Shown piece after piece: positions 1 to 7,081 of a stretch of DNA of 13,360 nt. How positions within the stretch are numbered: position 1 is the stretch's first letter; every line of letters begins with the position of its first letter. Below the pieces are notes generated by a model, which was given only the letters and a program-made list of their open reading frames with translations, was not told the DNA's origin and made no database searches. This stretch comes from a bacterium (lineage in GTDB: Bacteria; Patescibacteriota; Dojkabacteria; JAKAPS01; JAJZLI01). The translations under genes and the position numbers were made by a program. The DNA lies in contig JAJZLI010000018.1 in the NCBI GenBank assembly GCA_021803645.1, forward strand, positions 1-13,360, read 5' to 3'.

Positions 1-602
1 ATGCCTTCAATGTGACAGAAGATTGTGATTTAGGTATTCGATTATCAAAGTTAGGTTATGCTACGGAAATTATTGATTCATATACTATGGAGGAGGCAAA
101 TAGTAAACTTTCTAGTTGGTTTAAGCAAAGATCTCGGTGGATTAAAGGATATATGCAATCCTATATTGTGCATATGAGAAACCCTGTGAAGTTTATAAAA
201 CAAAATGGATTGAGGAAAACAATTATTTTAACTTTAGTCATTGGTGGTAAAGTTTTATTAAATTTTATCAACCCAATAATGTGGATTGTTACAATTTTGT
301 ATTTTGTGTTTACACCTATTACAGGTCATTTTATTAGGTTGCTTTTTCCGCAGGCAATTTTTTATATGTCTTTAACCTCATTAATTATTGGTAATTTTTT
401 ATATTTCTATTTGTATTTAATTGCTCTCATAAAAACAAAAAAAGGGCATTTGGTTTTATATACAGTTTTTATCCCTTTTTACTGGCTCATGATGAGTTAT
501 TCTTCTATGATAGCTTTAAAAGAGCTGTTTACTGCTCCACATTTGTGGCATAAAACTAAACATGGTCTTATGAAGAAAAGTGTAATGAAAGTAACCTCAT
601 GA
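1..602 (+). CDS. GT2 family processive glycosyltransferase, C-terminal part (5' end outside window)
   Basis: This is the C-terminal half of a membrane glycosyltransferase that transfers sugar from a nucleotide-sugar donor, probably in cell-surface polysaccharide synthesis. The frame is already open at base 3 and reads AFNVTEDCDLGIRL. It holds the TED acceptor-site motif and then QRSRW (the QxxRW signature of cellulose-synthase-like GT2 enzymes) about 35 residues later. Three hydrophobic stretches follow, each long enough for one or two membrane helices. The tail PHLWHKTKHGL matches the W-K-T-HGL ending I know from bacterial GT2 proteins. The GT-A half with the DxD motif lies upstream of the window, so the GTG at 12 is internal and not a start. 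The TGA stop (600-602) overlaps the next gene's ATG, which implies coupled translation. Family assignment is firm; the sugar product is unknown. Confidence 0.9.
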   Translation, partial: AFNVTEDCDLGIRLSKLGYATEIIDSYTMEEANSKLSSWFKQRSRWIKGYMQSYIVHMRNPVKFIKQNGLRKTIILTLVIGGKVLLNFINPIMWIVTILYFVFTPITGHFIRLLFPQAIFYMSLTSLIIGNFLYFYLYLIALIKTKKGHLVLYTVFIPFYWLMMSYSSMIALKELFTAPHLWHKTKHGLMKKSVMKVTS

Positions 603-3172
603 TGAAATTTATAAATAAACACCAAAATAAGTTCTTATTGCTTTTACTAATTATTATGAGCATTACTGCTTGGTATATAAATTACAGAAATGGGCTGATT
701 ACAATTTATAACGACTCCATGTCTCATCTTAATATTTCAAAGGCAGTTGTTAGCAGTTTGCAACCAGGAATTGCTCAATTAGGAGGAGTATGGTTACCAT
801 TAAATCACTTGTTAGATTTGTTACTAGTTTGGAATAATTGGGCATGGCATTCAGGTTTTGCTGGAAGTTTTTGGGGTATGATTTCTTATGTATTATCTGC
901 CATTGGAATATATAAAATTATTATAGAGATTACTGGTAAAAAATTTAATGCATTTATTGGGGCTTCCATATTAGTATTTTCTTTAAATTTATTGTATGAG
1001 CAGTCTACTCCTCTTACTGAGCCAATTTTCCTTATAAATTTTATATTTTCTGTATTGTATTTTATACGGTATATAAAATATCAGAGGGTGCAGGATCTTA
1101 TATATTCAGGATTATTTGGCGGTTTACAATGTTTGATTAGATATGATGGATATTTTGCAACGGGTACAGAGTTTTTGCTTATAATCTTTAACCAGTATTT
1201 TGTAAGAAAAATCTCTTTTTTTAAAGCACTTGGTGAAGGTTTAGTAATGTATTTACCTTCTATTGCTGCTATATTTTTGTGGCTATTATGGAATTTTATT
1301 TTAAAAGGAAATTTTTTATATTCTTTCTTTGGGCATGGAAGTGCATATAACCAACAGAGTTCAATGGCAATATTAATTACTCGCCACAATTTATGGCTGT
1401 CACTAAAAGTGTATTTATTTGATGTTTTGGATGTTAACGGGATTATTTTATCTATTTTAGCTGTTATTGGGTTAGTTTGCTTTTTTGTATCCTCGAAATT
1501 TCCTATTAAGTTTTGGGCAAAAGTGTGGATTTTTTTACTATTACTATCCCCTATTATATTTAATATATTAGCACTATATTTGGGTTTTTCAGTAATTAAA
1601 GTTCCTAATATAGGAGGATTTTTTAATGATAGATATGGTTTGATTGCACTTCCTTTTATTGCAATATTTATTGGTACTATTATTATCCCTGATATTAATA
1701 AATACATAAAATATGTTATTGGTATTGTGGTTCTATCATTATTAATATTTCAAAATATTATTTTTGCACAAACTACTGGGGTTATAACTATTACTGATGG
1801 CTTCATGGGTGCTTATGGTTTAGGTTTCCATACTGTTTCTAGTATTTTACATAATAATGTGAAATCTGGGCAAAAGGTCTTGTTGCCAGCTATAAGCTTA
1901 AACCCTGTACTTTTTTTATCTGGATTACCAGATAATGATTTTATTTTTGAAGGTATACAAAAATATTGGAATGCTTCTTTAAAGACTCCGTGGAAGTATG
2001 CTGATTGGGTTGTTATTCCAACAGGAAATAACTCTTTGTATAATAAATTAATACTTAATAAAAATTCTCTCTTTTTAGATTATTACTATTTATTTTACAA
2101 AGGTAGTAATGGTCTTAGTGTCTATAAGCTAAGATCTGAGGATCAAACATATATTACTGCACAAAATGGATTACTAATTTGGGGAAATAATTCCTTTACC
2201 ATAAAGGGTGTAAATGATTATGACCTGGCATATGAAAGCAAGGCACAAATTTTATCTAGTTTCCAGTATTTTAAAAAAATGGGAGTTAATACCATTAGAT
2301 TCTGGATGTTTGGAGATGGTATAAAAGAGGGATTTCAACCTCAGGCAGGTGTAATGAATTCCAATAGATTTTCAAATGTAAGTTATATTATATACCTTGC
2401 AGGTAAATATAATATTCACCTAATTCCTGTTTTATTAAATTATTGGAGTCAGTATGGTGGTACTATTCAGTATCTTAATTGGGCTGGAGTGAATACCTCT
2501 ACTTATTCTGACCAGTTTTATACAAATCCTGCTGTTACTAAATTATTTGAAAATTATATAAAATATGTTTTGAATTATGACAATGCTTATACTGGTAAGA
2601 AATATAAAGATTCTCCTCAGATATTATCATGGGAGATAATAAATGAGCCACGAGTTGTTAATAGTTCAGATATGTCAGTTGCGAAAGATTGGATTGAAAG
2701 TATTGCTGTATACATAATAAGTATCGATTCCAAAAGTTTAATTTCTGTGGGAATGAAATATATAACTACCCCTAAAGGTGACAATTTTGGACAAGTTACC
2801 AATGTGTGTGCTTTGCCTGATATTAATTTATGTTCTCTCCACTTATATTTTGTTTATCAGAATAAACCTTTATTTAACAGTATATCTGCGTTGTTTAAAT
2901 TCTTGTCGGATGAGAAAAATTTGTCATTAATTTATCATAAGCCAATATACGTTGGTGAGATAGGTGTAAGTAAAAATTCAAATACATTATTAGGAACAAA
3001 TAATAATTTAACTTTGTTGAATGATACTATATATGAATTAGGATTCTTTAGATATAATGGTGTTATTGTGTGGGATTGGAGTTTATCCCCTAATAGTTCT
3101 TTTACTTTTACTCCTAATGGAAGTGGTGGTTATGATTGGGAAGGTTTAAAAACTTTGTTAAAAAGTTTTTAG
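599..3172 (+). CDS. Polytopic GT39/ArnT-like glycosyltransferase fused to a C-terminal GH5 glycosidase domain
   Basis: An 857-residue two-part membrane protein. Residues about 10-410 form roughly ten hydrophobic helices. The first loop carries YNDSMSHL (D39, H43), resembling the catalytic Asp loop of GT-C enzymes that use lipid-linked sugars, followed by GIAQLGGVWLPLNHLL, a stretch I know from bacterial GT39-like proteins. A soluble segment (about 415-515) leads to a GH5-like barrel (about 517-857). Visible GH5 marks are NTIRFW (conserved Arg strand), the acid/base in IINEP (E683), LHLY (H748, Y750), the nucleophile in VGEIGV (E787) and a final IVWDW strand. The 104-residue spacing of the two Glu fits GH5. 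The barrel probably faces outside the cytoplasm. The gene starts in a 4-base ATGA overlap with the GT2 gene and has no clear Shine-Dalgarno site. Together they look like a surface-glycan unit in which one protein could add, trim or transglycosylate. Sugar specificity is unknown. Confidence 0.87.
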   Translation: MMKFINKHQNKFLLLLLIIMSITAWYINYRNGLITIYNDSMSHLNISKAVVSSLQPGIAQLGGVWLPLNHLLDLLLVWNNWAWHSGFAGSFWGMISYVLSAIGIYKIIIEITGKKFNAFIGASILVFSLNLLYEQSTPLTEPIFLINFIFSVLYFIRYIKYQRVQDLIYSGLFGGLQCLIRYDGYFATGTEFLLIIFNQYFVRKISFFKALGEGLVMYLPSIAAIFLWLLWNFILKGNFLYSFFGHGSAYNQQSSMAILITRHNLWLSLKVYLFDVLDVNGIILSILAVIGLVCFFVSSKFPIKFWAKVWIFLLLLSPIIFNILALYLGFSVIKVPNIGGFFNDRYGLIALPFIAIFIGTIIIPDINKYIKYVIGIVVLSLLIFQNIIFAQTTGVITITDGFMGAYGLGFHTVSSILHNNVKSGQKVLLPAISLNPVLFLSGLPDNDFIFEGIQKYWNASLKTPWKYADWVVIPTGNNSLYNKLILNKNSLFLDYYYLFYKGSNGLSVYKLRSEDQTYITAQNGLLIWGNNSFTIKGVNDYDLAYESKAQILSSFQYFKKMGVNTIRFWMFGDGIKEGFQPQAGVMNSNRFSNVSYIIYLAGKYNIHLIPVLLNYWSQYGGTIQYLNWAGVNTSTYSDQFYTNPAVTKLFENYIKYVLNYDNAYTGKKYKDSPQILSWEIINEPRVVNSSDMSVAKDWIESIAVYIISIDSKSLISVGMKYITTPKGDNFGQVTNVCALPDINLCSLHLYFVYQNKPLFNSISALFKFLSDEKNLSLIYHKPIYVGEIGVSKNSNTLLGTNNNLTLLNDTIYELGFFRYNGVIVWDWSLSPNSSFTFTPNGSGGYDWEGLKTLLKSF
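3147..3171 (+). terminator. Weak AT-only hairpin at the end of the GT/GH5 gene
   Basis: TAAAAACT (3147-3154) and AGTTTTTA (3164-3171) are perfect 8-base complementary arms around a 9-base loop, ending at the stop codon. The second arm gives a short T run. The stem has only one G-C pair, so it would be a weak terminator at best. Its position at the end of the plus-strand transcript is the main argument. Confidence 0.25.
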
Positions 3173-3273
3173 TTTAAATATTTATCAAATACACCTTTAC
3201 TCAATCTAACTTACATTATACTGGGGGAATATTGACACAATACCTATTTGTTCTTCCTTGTAATATTAACTTC

Positions 3274-3504
3274 TTATTTCCTTCGAGTAGGAAATGGTAT
3301 TACATTACTTATTGGGTTCTTTCCTTTATTTACAAAATCTTCCAATTGACCTATTGGATCTGTTGTTACTACGACTTTTATTCCCGAAACTTCTGTTTGA
3401 TATTCATTAGGGTTTTCTCTTAGTTCTATTGGTCCAGTTGATAAGTGTTGATTACTACCATTAACTATTTTTTCTAATTCACTAATTTGTCCTTCAATTT
3501 CCAT
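3274..3504 (-). CDS. Hypothetical 76-residue protein
   Basis: I do not recognise this small soluble protein. It starts with an acidic, possibly helical segment (MEIEGQISELEKIV), has a beta-prone middle (SGIKVVVTTDPIGQLEDFV) and ends basic (PFPTRRK). It has no Cys, signal peptide or membrane segment. It is likely real because ATG at 3504-3502 is preceded by AAGGA (plus-strand 3513-3517) at 8 bases, and because a good -35/-10 pair lies in the gap upstream. It follows the SUF genes on the same strand, 88 bases after the Rieske gene, but its own promoter suggests separate expression. The reverse-strand frame across it (3232-3423) is less credible. Confidence 0.6.
   Translation of the reverse strand: MEIEGQISELEKIVNGSNQHLSTGPIELRENPNEYQTEVSGIKVVVTTDPIGQLEDFVNKGKNPISNVIPFPTRRK
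3276..3295 (-). repeat. Inverted repeat overlapping the 3' end of the 76-residue gene
   Basis: ATTTCCT (3276-3282) and AGGAAAT (3289-3295) are perfect 7-base arms around a 6-base loop, spanning the last codons and stop of the minus-strand gene. It could act as a 3' stabilising hairpin or a terminator between converging transcripts. No T tract follows on either strand, so intrinsic termination is doubtful. Confidence 0.35.
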
Positions 3505-3553
3505 ATTATTTATCCTTAATATTTATAAAATTATTTTAAATATAACTTATAAT

Positions 3554-3583
3554 ATTATACTACATCGGGACACTGTTTTGCAA
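3554..3583 (-). promoter_or_regulatory. Sigma70-type promoter of the 76-residue gene
   Basis: On the minus strand, TTGCAA (3583-3578; 4 of 6 matches to TTGACA) lies 18 bases before a perfect TATAAT (3559-3554). The predicted start is near 3547, giving a leader of about 40 bases that contains the AAGGA Shine-Dalgarno site. Among the promoters in this window this is the only one with a recognisable -35, a perfect -10 and a Shine-Dalgarno site. Confidence 0.55.
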
Positions 3584-3592
3584 TTCTTGGTA

Positions 3593-3910
3593 TTATTTGG
3601 GGTCTTCTATTAGAAGGTATACATCACCACCTTCTATTTTATTTTTGAATATTTGTATTGGTGATGTTGCTGGTAATGCTAAAACTTTACCTGTTGCAAG
3701 ATCATACTTTGCCCCATGATGGGAACATGTTACCGTGTTATCATCATATTCCCCATCTTCTAATGGAAAGTGTTCATGAGAACAAATATTTAAAAATGTA
3801 TGTATTTTTTTATCTGTTCTATATACAACTATGTCCTTTCCAAGAGCATTAATTGCTGTTGCCCGATATTTGGGAAAATTTTCTAATTTTCCTATAAATT
3901 CTTTCTTCAT
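3593..3910 (-). CDS. Rieske [2Fe-2S] ferredoxin of the SUF cluster
   Basis: A 105-residue soluble Rieske protein of the NirD / dioxygenase-ferredoxin type. The cluster ligands are visible as CSH (C43, H45) and CSHH (C62, H65), the CxH...CxxH pattern, followed by the G-A-K-Y-D segment that closes the fold. It carries one electron through a two-Cys, two-His cluster. There is no membrane anchor or signal peptide, so it should be cytosolic. Its ATG (3910-3908) overlaps the TAA of sufD by one base (TAATG), so it is expressed with the Fe-S assembly genes. Rieske ferredoxins beside sufBD are known in several bacterial lineages. It may supply electrons to cluster assembly or be a client; the sequence cannot tell. 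Confidence 0.92.
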   Translation of the reverse strand: MKKEFIGKLENFPKYRATAINALGKDIVVYRTDKKIHTFLNICSHEHFPLEDGEYDDNTVTCSHHGAKYDLATGKVLALPATSPIQIFKNKIEGGDVYLLIEDPK

Positions 3911-4530
3911 TAGATTAATATGTCTATATCATGATATATTTCATCTTTAATTTTTTTGTCTTCAATATCTTCTAATAGTTGTGTTAAGAAACCTCTTGCT
4001 ATGATATTTTCTGATAGTTTCTTATCAATTCCTCGTGATGTCATATAGAAGATTTGATTTTCATCAATTTCTCCTAAAGATGACCCATGTGATGCTTTAA
4101 CATTATTGGGTATAATTTCAAGAGAAGGAATCACTTTGACTGTAGAGTTCTCTCCTATTAATATACCTTTATCATCAAAGTAATTGAAAGAATTCTGAGC
4201 TCCCTCAACCATCTTTATGAGACCTTTTATAAAAGATTTATTGTTATTATATATAATTTTACGAACTGAAATTTTTGCATTTGTATATTGTTTCTTGTGT
4301 ATTACAGACACATCTATATTTGCTACCTGATTGGGGATTCCAACTTGTAGTATATATATATCACAATTTATATTAATACTATCAAGTTCAAATATCAGTT
4401 TTACATTAACCTCTCCTTCGTTATCTATTAACATAATATATCTATAGTATCCTTCTTTAGTTATTTGATGTGTTTTTGTAAAATTTTGAGATTTTAATTT
4501 TGATGTTTTTGTGTATATTATTTCTTTCAT
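3910..4530 (-). CDS. sufD: SufD, Fe-S assembly scaffold subunit (short form)
   Basis: A partner of SufB and SufC in the SUF scaffold. At 206 residues it is about half the length of typical SufD proteins (around 400). The C-terminal half carries the SufBD core: a GENSTVKVIPSLEI strand, then VKASHGSSLGEID and the helical ending MTSRGIDKKLSENIIARGFL. H148 in ASHGSS aligns by motif with the conserved SufD His (His360 in E. coli) placed at the SufB-SufD interface where the cluster forms. The N-terminal part is a shortened beta-helix with no obvious homology by eye. Both ends use TAATG overlaps, with sufB upstream and the Rieske gene downstream, and the frame is intact. The short form therefore looks natural and not a truncation, though a minimal SufB/SufD-family protein is a fair alternative name. 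Confidence 0.87.
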   Translation of the reverse strand: MKEIIYTKTSKLKSQNFTKTHQITKEGYYRYIMLIDNEGEVNVKLIFELDSININCDIYILQVGIPNQVANIDVSVIHKKQYTNAKISVRKIIYNNNKSFIKGLIKMVEGAQNSFNYFDDKGILIGENSTVKVIPSLEIIPNNVKASHGSSLGEIDENQIFYMTSRGIDKKLSENIIARGFLTQLLEDIEDKKIKDEIYHDIDILI

Positions 4531-5930
4531 TATCCTAAACTTCCACTCATTTGGTAATTTATGAGTCTATTGAGTTCAACTGCATATTCCATTGGCAACT
4601 CTTTTGCTATTGGTTCTAAGAAACCATTTATTATCATTCCTGTTGCCTCCTGAGCAGTTAATCCTCTAGATTGAAGGTAAAACATTTGTTCCTCTCCAAT
4701 TTTACTAACTGTTGCCTCATGTTGTACCAATGGTTTTTTTACATGATCTATTAATATGGTTGGATATGTATCTGTCCTTGATGTCTCATCAAGAAGCAGT
4801 GCATCACACTGTACATTTGATTTTATCCTCTCTACTCCTTCTTTTGCTTCTAACAACCCTCTGTACGAAGTTCTTCCTCCATTTTTTGCTATAGATTTAG
4901 AGATAACTTGAGAGGTTGTATTATCAGCACAATGTACCATTTTTGACCCAGAGTCTATATGCTGTCCTTCTGATGCAGATGCAATTGATAATACCTCTCC
5001 ATGGGCTCCTTCCTCCATTAAATATACAGAAGGATATTTCATGGTGACCTTACTTCCAAAATTTCCATCAATCCATGACATTTTTGCATTTCTATATGCA
5101 ATAGCTCTTTTAGTAACCAAGTTATATACATTCTTGGACCAGTTTTGTATAGTTGAGTATTTAACAGAAGACCCTTCATGACAAATAATTTCAACCACTG
5201 CACTATGTAAACTGTTTTTGTCATATATTGGAGCAGTACATCCTTCTACATAGTGTACTTTACTATTTTTCTCTGCGATAATCAGTGTTCTTTCAAATTG
5301 CCCTACTGCCTTTGCATTAATCCTAAAGTATGCTTGCAAAGGTATAGTTACCTCTACACCTTCTGGTACATATACAAAACTTCCTCCTGACCACACACTA
5401 CTATTTAGTGCAGCAAATTTATTATCATAAGGTGGAATTACCGTTCCAAAATATTTCTTTACAATTTCTGGGTATTTGGTTATTGCACTATCCATGTCTA
5501 TAAATATCACTCCTTTCTCTTCCCATTCTTTCATAATGTTATGGTATACACTTTCACTATCAAATTGTGCCCCAACTCCTGCTAAAAATTTTCTTTCTGC
5601 TTCAGGTATGCCTAGTTTATCAAAAGTATCTTTGACTTGCTTTGGAACATCATCCCAGCTCTTAGAATTAGAATCAGATGCTTTCATATAATAATAGAAG
5701 TCATTGAAATCAATATCCGATAAATCAGCACCCCATTCAGGCATTTTCTTTTTAGTAAATATATCATAAGCCTTAAGCCTAAAGTCTGTCATCCATTTTG
5801 GTTCCTTTTTTATTTTGGAAATTTCTTCCACAATAGAGGCATTAATACCCTTTTTCGTTTTGTAAATGTATTTTGTGTTGGTTTTAAATCCAAACTTATA
5901 TTCGTCTTTTATTACTGCCTTATCTTGCAT
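4530..5930 (-). CDS. sufB: SufB, Fe-S cluster assembly scaffold
   Basis: A full-length, 466-residue SufB on which nascent Fe-S clusters are assembled by SufBCD. The N-terminus has the family pattern KGINASIVEEISKIKKEPKWM, then DFRLKAYDIF. The middle includes FVYVPEGVEV, VHYVEGCTAP and VGQFERTLIIAE. The core contains VQCDALLLDET, where C375 matches the essential SufB Cys (Cys405 in E. coli), followed by HEATVSKIGEEQMFYLQSRG and a GMIINGFLEP ending. It is first in a sufB-sufD-Rieske operon, and its stop overlaps the sufD start (TAATG). The ATG at 5930 sits 7 bases after an extended -10, which predicts a leaderless mRNA. sufC, usually just upstream of sufB, is not present: the divergent neighbour is a tRNA-guanine transglycosylase. 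Confidence 0.97.
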   Translation of the reverse strand: MQDKAVIKDEYKFGFKTNTKYIYKTKKGINASIVEEISKIKKEPKWMTDFRLKAYDIFTKKKMPEWGADLSDIDFNDFYYYMKASDSNSKSWDDVPKQVKDTFDKLGIPEAERKFLAGVGAQFDSESVYHNIMKEWEEKGVIFIDMDSAITKYPEIVKKYFGTVIPPYDNKFAALNSSVWSGGSFVYVPEGVEVTIPLQAYFRINAKAVGQFERTLIIAEKNSKVHYVEGCTAPIYDKNSLHSAVVEIICHEGSSVKYSTIQNWSKNVYNLVTKRAIAYRNAKMSWIDGNFGSKVTMKYPSVYLMEEGAHGEVLSIASASEGQHIDSGSKMVHCADNTTSQVISKSIAKNGGRTSYRGLLEAKEGVERIKSNVQCDALLLDETSRTDTYPTILIDHVKKPLVQHEATVSKIGEEQMFYLQSRGLTAQEATGMIINGFLEPIAKELPMEYAVELNRLINYQMSGSLG

Positions 5931-5937
5931 AAAGTTG

Positions 5938-5946
5938 ATTATATCA
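5938..5946 (-). promoter_or_regulatory. Extended -10 of the sufB operon
   Basis: On the minus strand TGA directly precedes TATAAT (a consensus extended -10, TGnTATAAT), and only 7 bases (CAACTTT) separate it from the sufB ATG. No -35 is recognisable. Transcription should start at or within a base or two of the ATG. Confidence 0.6.
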
Positions 5947-5956
5947 TATTTATTTA

Positions 5957-5977
5957 GTATGAGTTATATAAACATAC
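5957..5977. promoter_or_regulatory. Dyad between the divergent sufB and tgt promoters
   Basis: GTATG (5957-5961) and CATAC (5973-5977) are inverted arms 11 bases apart, centred between the two divergent -10 elements. It could be an operator serving both directions. The arms are short and the region is AT-rich, so chance is possible. Confidence 0.2.
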
Positions 5978-5989
5978 CGTTTATAAATT

Positions 5990-5998
5990 TGGTATACT
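5990..5998 (+). promoter_or_regulatory. Extended -10 of tgt
   Basis: TGG followed by TATACT (5993-5998; 5 of 6 matches to TATAAT) ends 9 bases before the tgt ATG at 6008. No Shine-Dalgarno site fits in the gap, so the message should be leaderless or nearly so. Confidence 0.55.
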
Positions 5999-6007
5999 CA
6001 TTTACCT

Positions 6008-7081
6008 ATGAGGTTAGATATAAAATTACCAACTTTCTTTCCTGATGCCACAAGAGGAGTTATTAAATCTATAGATTCTTTAGACCTGACTTTGTCTGGT
6101 ATAGAAGGAATTATTGTAAATACATATCATTTATACAATACTCCCGGGATAGATATTTTAAAAAAGGCTGGAGGTATAAAGAATTTCATGAATTTTAATG
6201 GTACTGTAATTTCCGATTCTGGCGGATTTCAAATATTATCTTTGGTTTATCAAAATTCAAAACTTGGAAAAATTGAAGATAGTGGTGTTACCTTTTTTCA
6301 AATATCAAAAGGTGGAGATAAAAAGACAGTGTTTATGTCTCCAGAAAAATGTATAGAGACACAGTTTGATATAGGATCTGATATCCTTATTACCCTTGAT
6401 GATTGTCCTCCTCGATGGAAAGAAAGTAAAAAGGATATAAAATCTCATATAAATAGAACCATTATGTGGGCAAAAAGATGTAAAGATGAATATCTCAGAC
6501 AAATTAAGCTAAGAAAGTTAAAAAATAAACCACTTCTTTTTGCCGTTATACAGGGGGGAGAGTATAAAGATCTTCGTAAATATTGTGCAGAACAGTTAAT
6601 AAAGATAGGTTTTGATGGTTATTGTTTTGGTGGTTGGCCAATGAAAGAGAATGGTGAATTTAATATTGAAATTCTTTCATATACTGCAAAACTAATGCCA
6701 CAAGGCGCTTTTAAATATGCTCTTGGTGTTGGTGATCCTGCATCTATTATCCAGTGTGCAAAGTCAGGATATAACATTTTTGATTGTGTTCTCCCTACCA
6801 GGGATGCAAGACATAAAAGACTATACCTTTTTAAAAAGAATCCTGACAAAGTAAATATATTAAATGATACTGATTTATTTGAATTTATACTTATTAATAA
6901 GGAGAAGTATAAAGATGATTTTTCTACAATTTCAAATTTTTGTGATTGTTTTACCTGCAAAAATTATTCTAAAGCATATCTTCACCACCTATTTTCTATA
7001 GAAGATACCCTTGCATATAGGTTAGCAACTATTCATAACTTGAGAGTTTATAGTAAAACTATTGAATTAATAAGGAATTAG
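6008..7081 (+). CDS. tgt: tRNA-guanine(34) transglycosylase
   Basis: This enzyme exchanges guanine 34 of GUN-anticodon tRNAs for a 7-deazaguanine (preQ1 or queuine). At 357 residues it is near the usual bacterial length. SDSGGFQ (69-75) carries the general acid D70, and FDCVLPTRDARH carries the nucleophile D259. VIQGG (180-184) is the base-binding strand, LGVGDP is the usual loop before the nucleophile, and the zinc site is CDCFTC plus a later His (C312, C314, C317, H343). One oddity is that the base-recognition loop reads GGWPM (208-212) where most bacterial Tgt have GGLAVGE, so specificity may differ. No preQ1 synthesis genes (queC, queD, queE, queF) are in the window, so salvage of a base is plausible. 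The gene diverges from sufB, and its TAG stop overlaps the TAA of the facing phosphatase gene. Confidence 0.95.
   Translation: MRLDIKLPTFFPDATRGVIKSIDSLDLTLSGIEGIIVNTYHLYNTPGIDILKKAGGIKNFMNFNGTVISDSGGFQILSLVYQNSKLGKIEDSGVTFFQISKGGDKKTVFMSPEKCIETQFDIGSDILITLDDCPPRWKESKKDIKSHINRTIMWAKRCKDEYLRQIKLRKLKNKPLLFAVIQGGEYKDLRKYCAEQLIKIGFDGYCFGGWPMKENGEFNIEILSYTAKLMPQGAFKYALGVGDPASIIQCAKSGYNIFDCVLPTRDARHKRLYLFKKNPDKVNILNDTDLFEFILINKEKYKDDFSTISNFCDCFTCKNYSKAYLHHLFSIEDTLAYRLATIHNLRVYSKTIELIRN

Noticed and set aside
1081..1707. Long minus-strand open frame inside the GT/GH5 gene
   Set aside because: It is a shadow of the AT-rich membrane-coding strand; no start signals and no recognisable domain, while the plus-strand protein is clear.
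3232..3423. Plus-strand 63-residue frame starting at TTG, preceded by TATACT and GGGGGA
   Set aside because: It is antisense to the 76-residue gene, which has better start signals. Its translation is rich in Tyr, Trp, Phe and Cys without a plausible domain. The TATACT 9 bases upstream fits the leaderless layout, so it is only weakly rejected.
6619..6960. Minus-strand open frame inside tgt
   Set aside because: It lies opposite conserved Tgt motifs, including the nucleophile region, and has no start signals.
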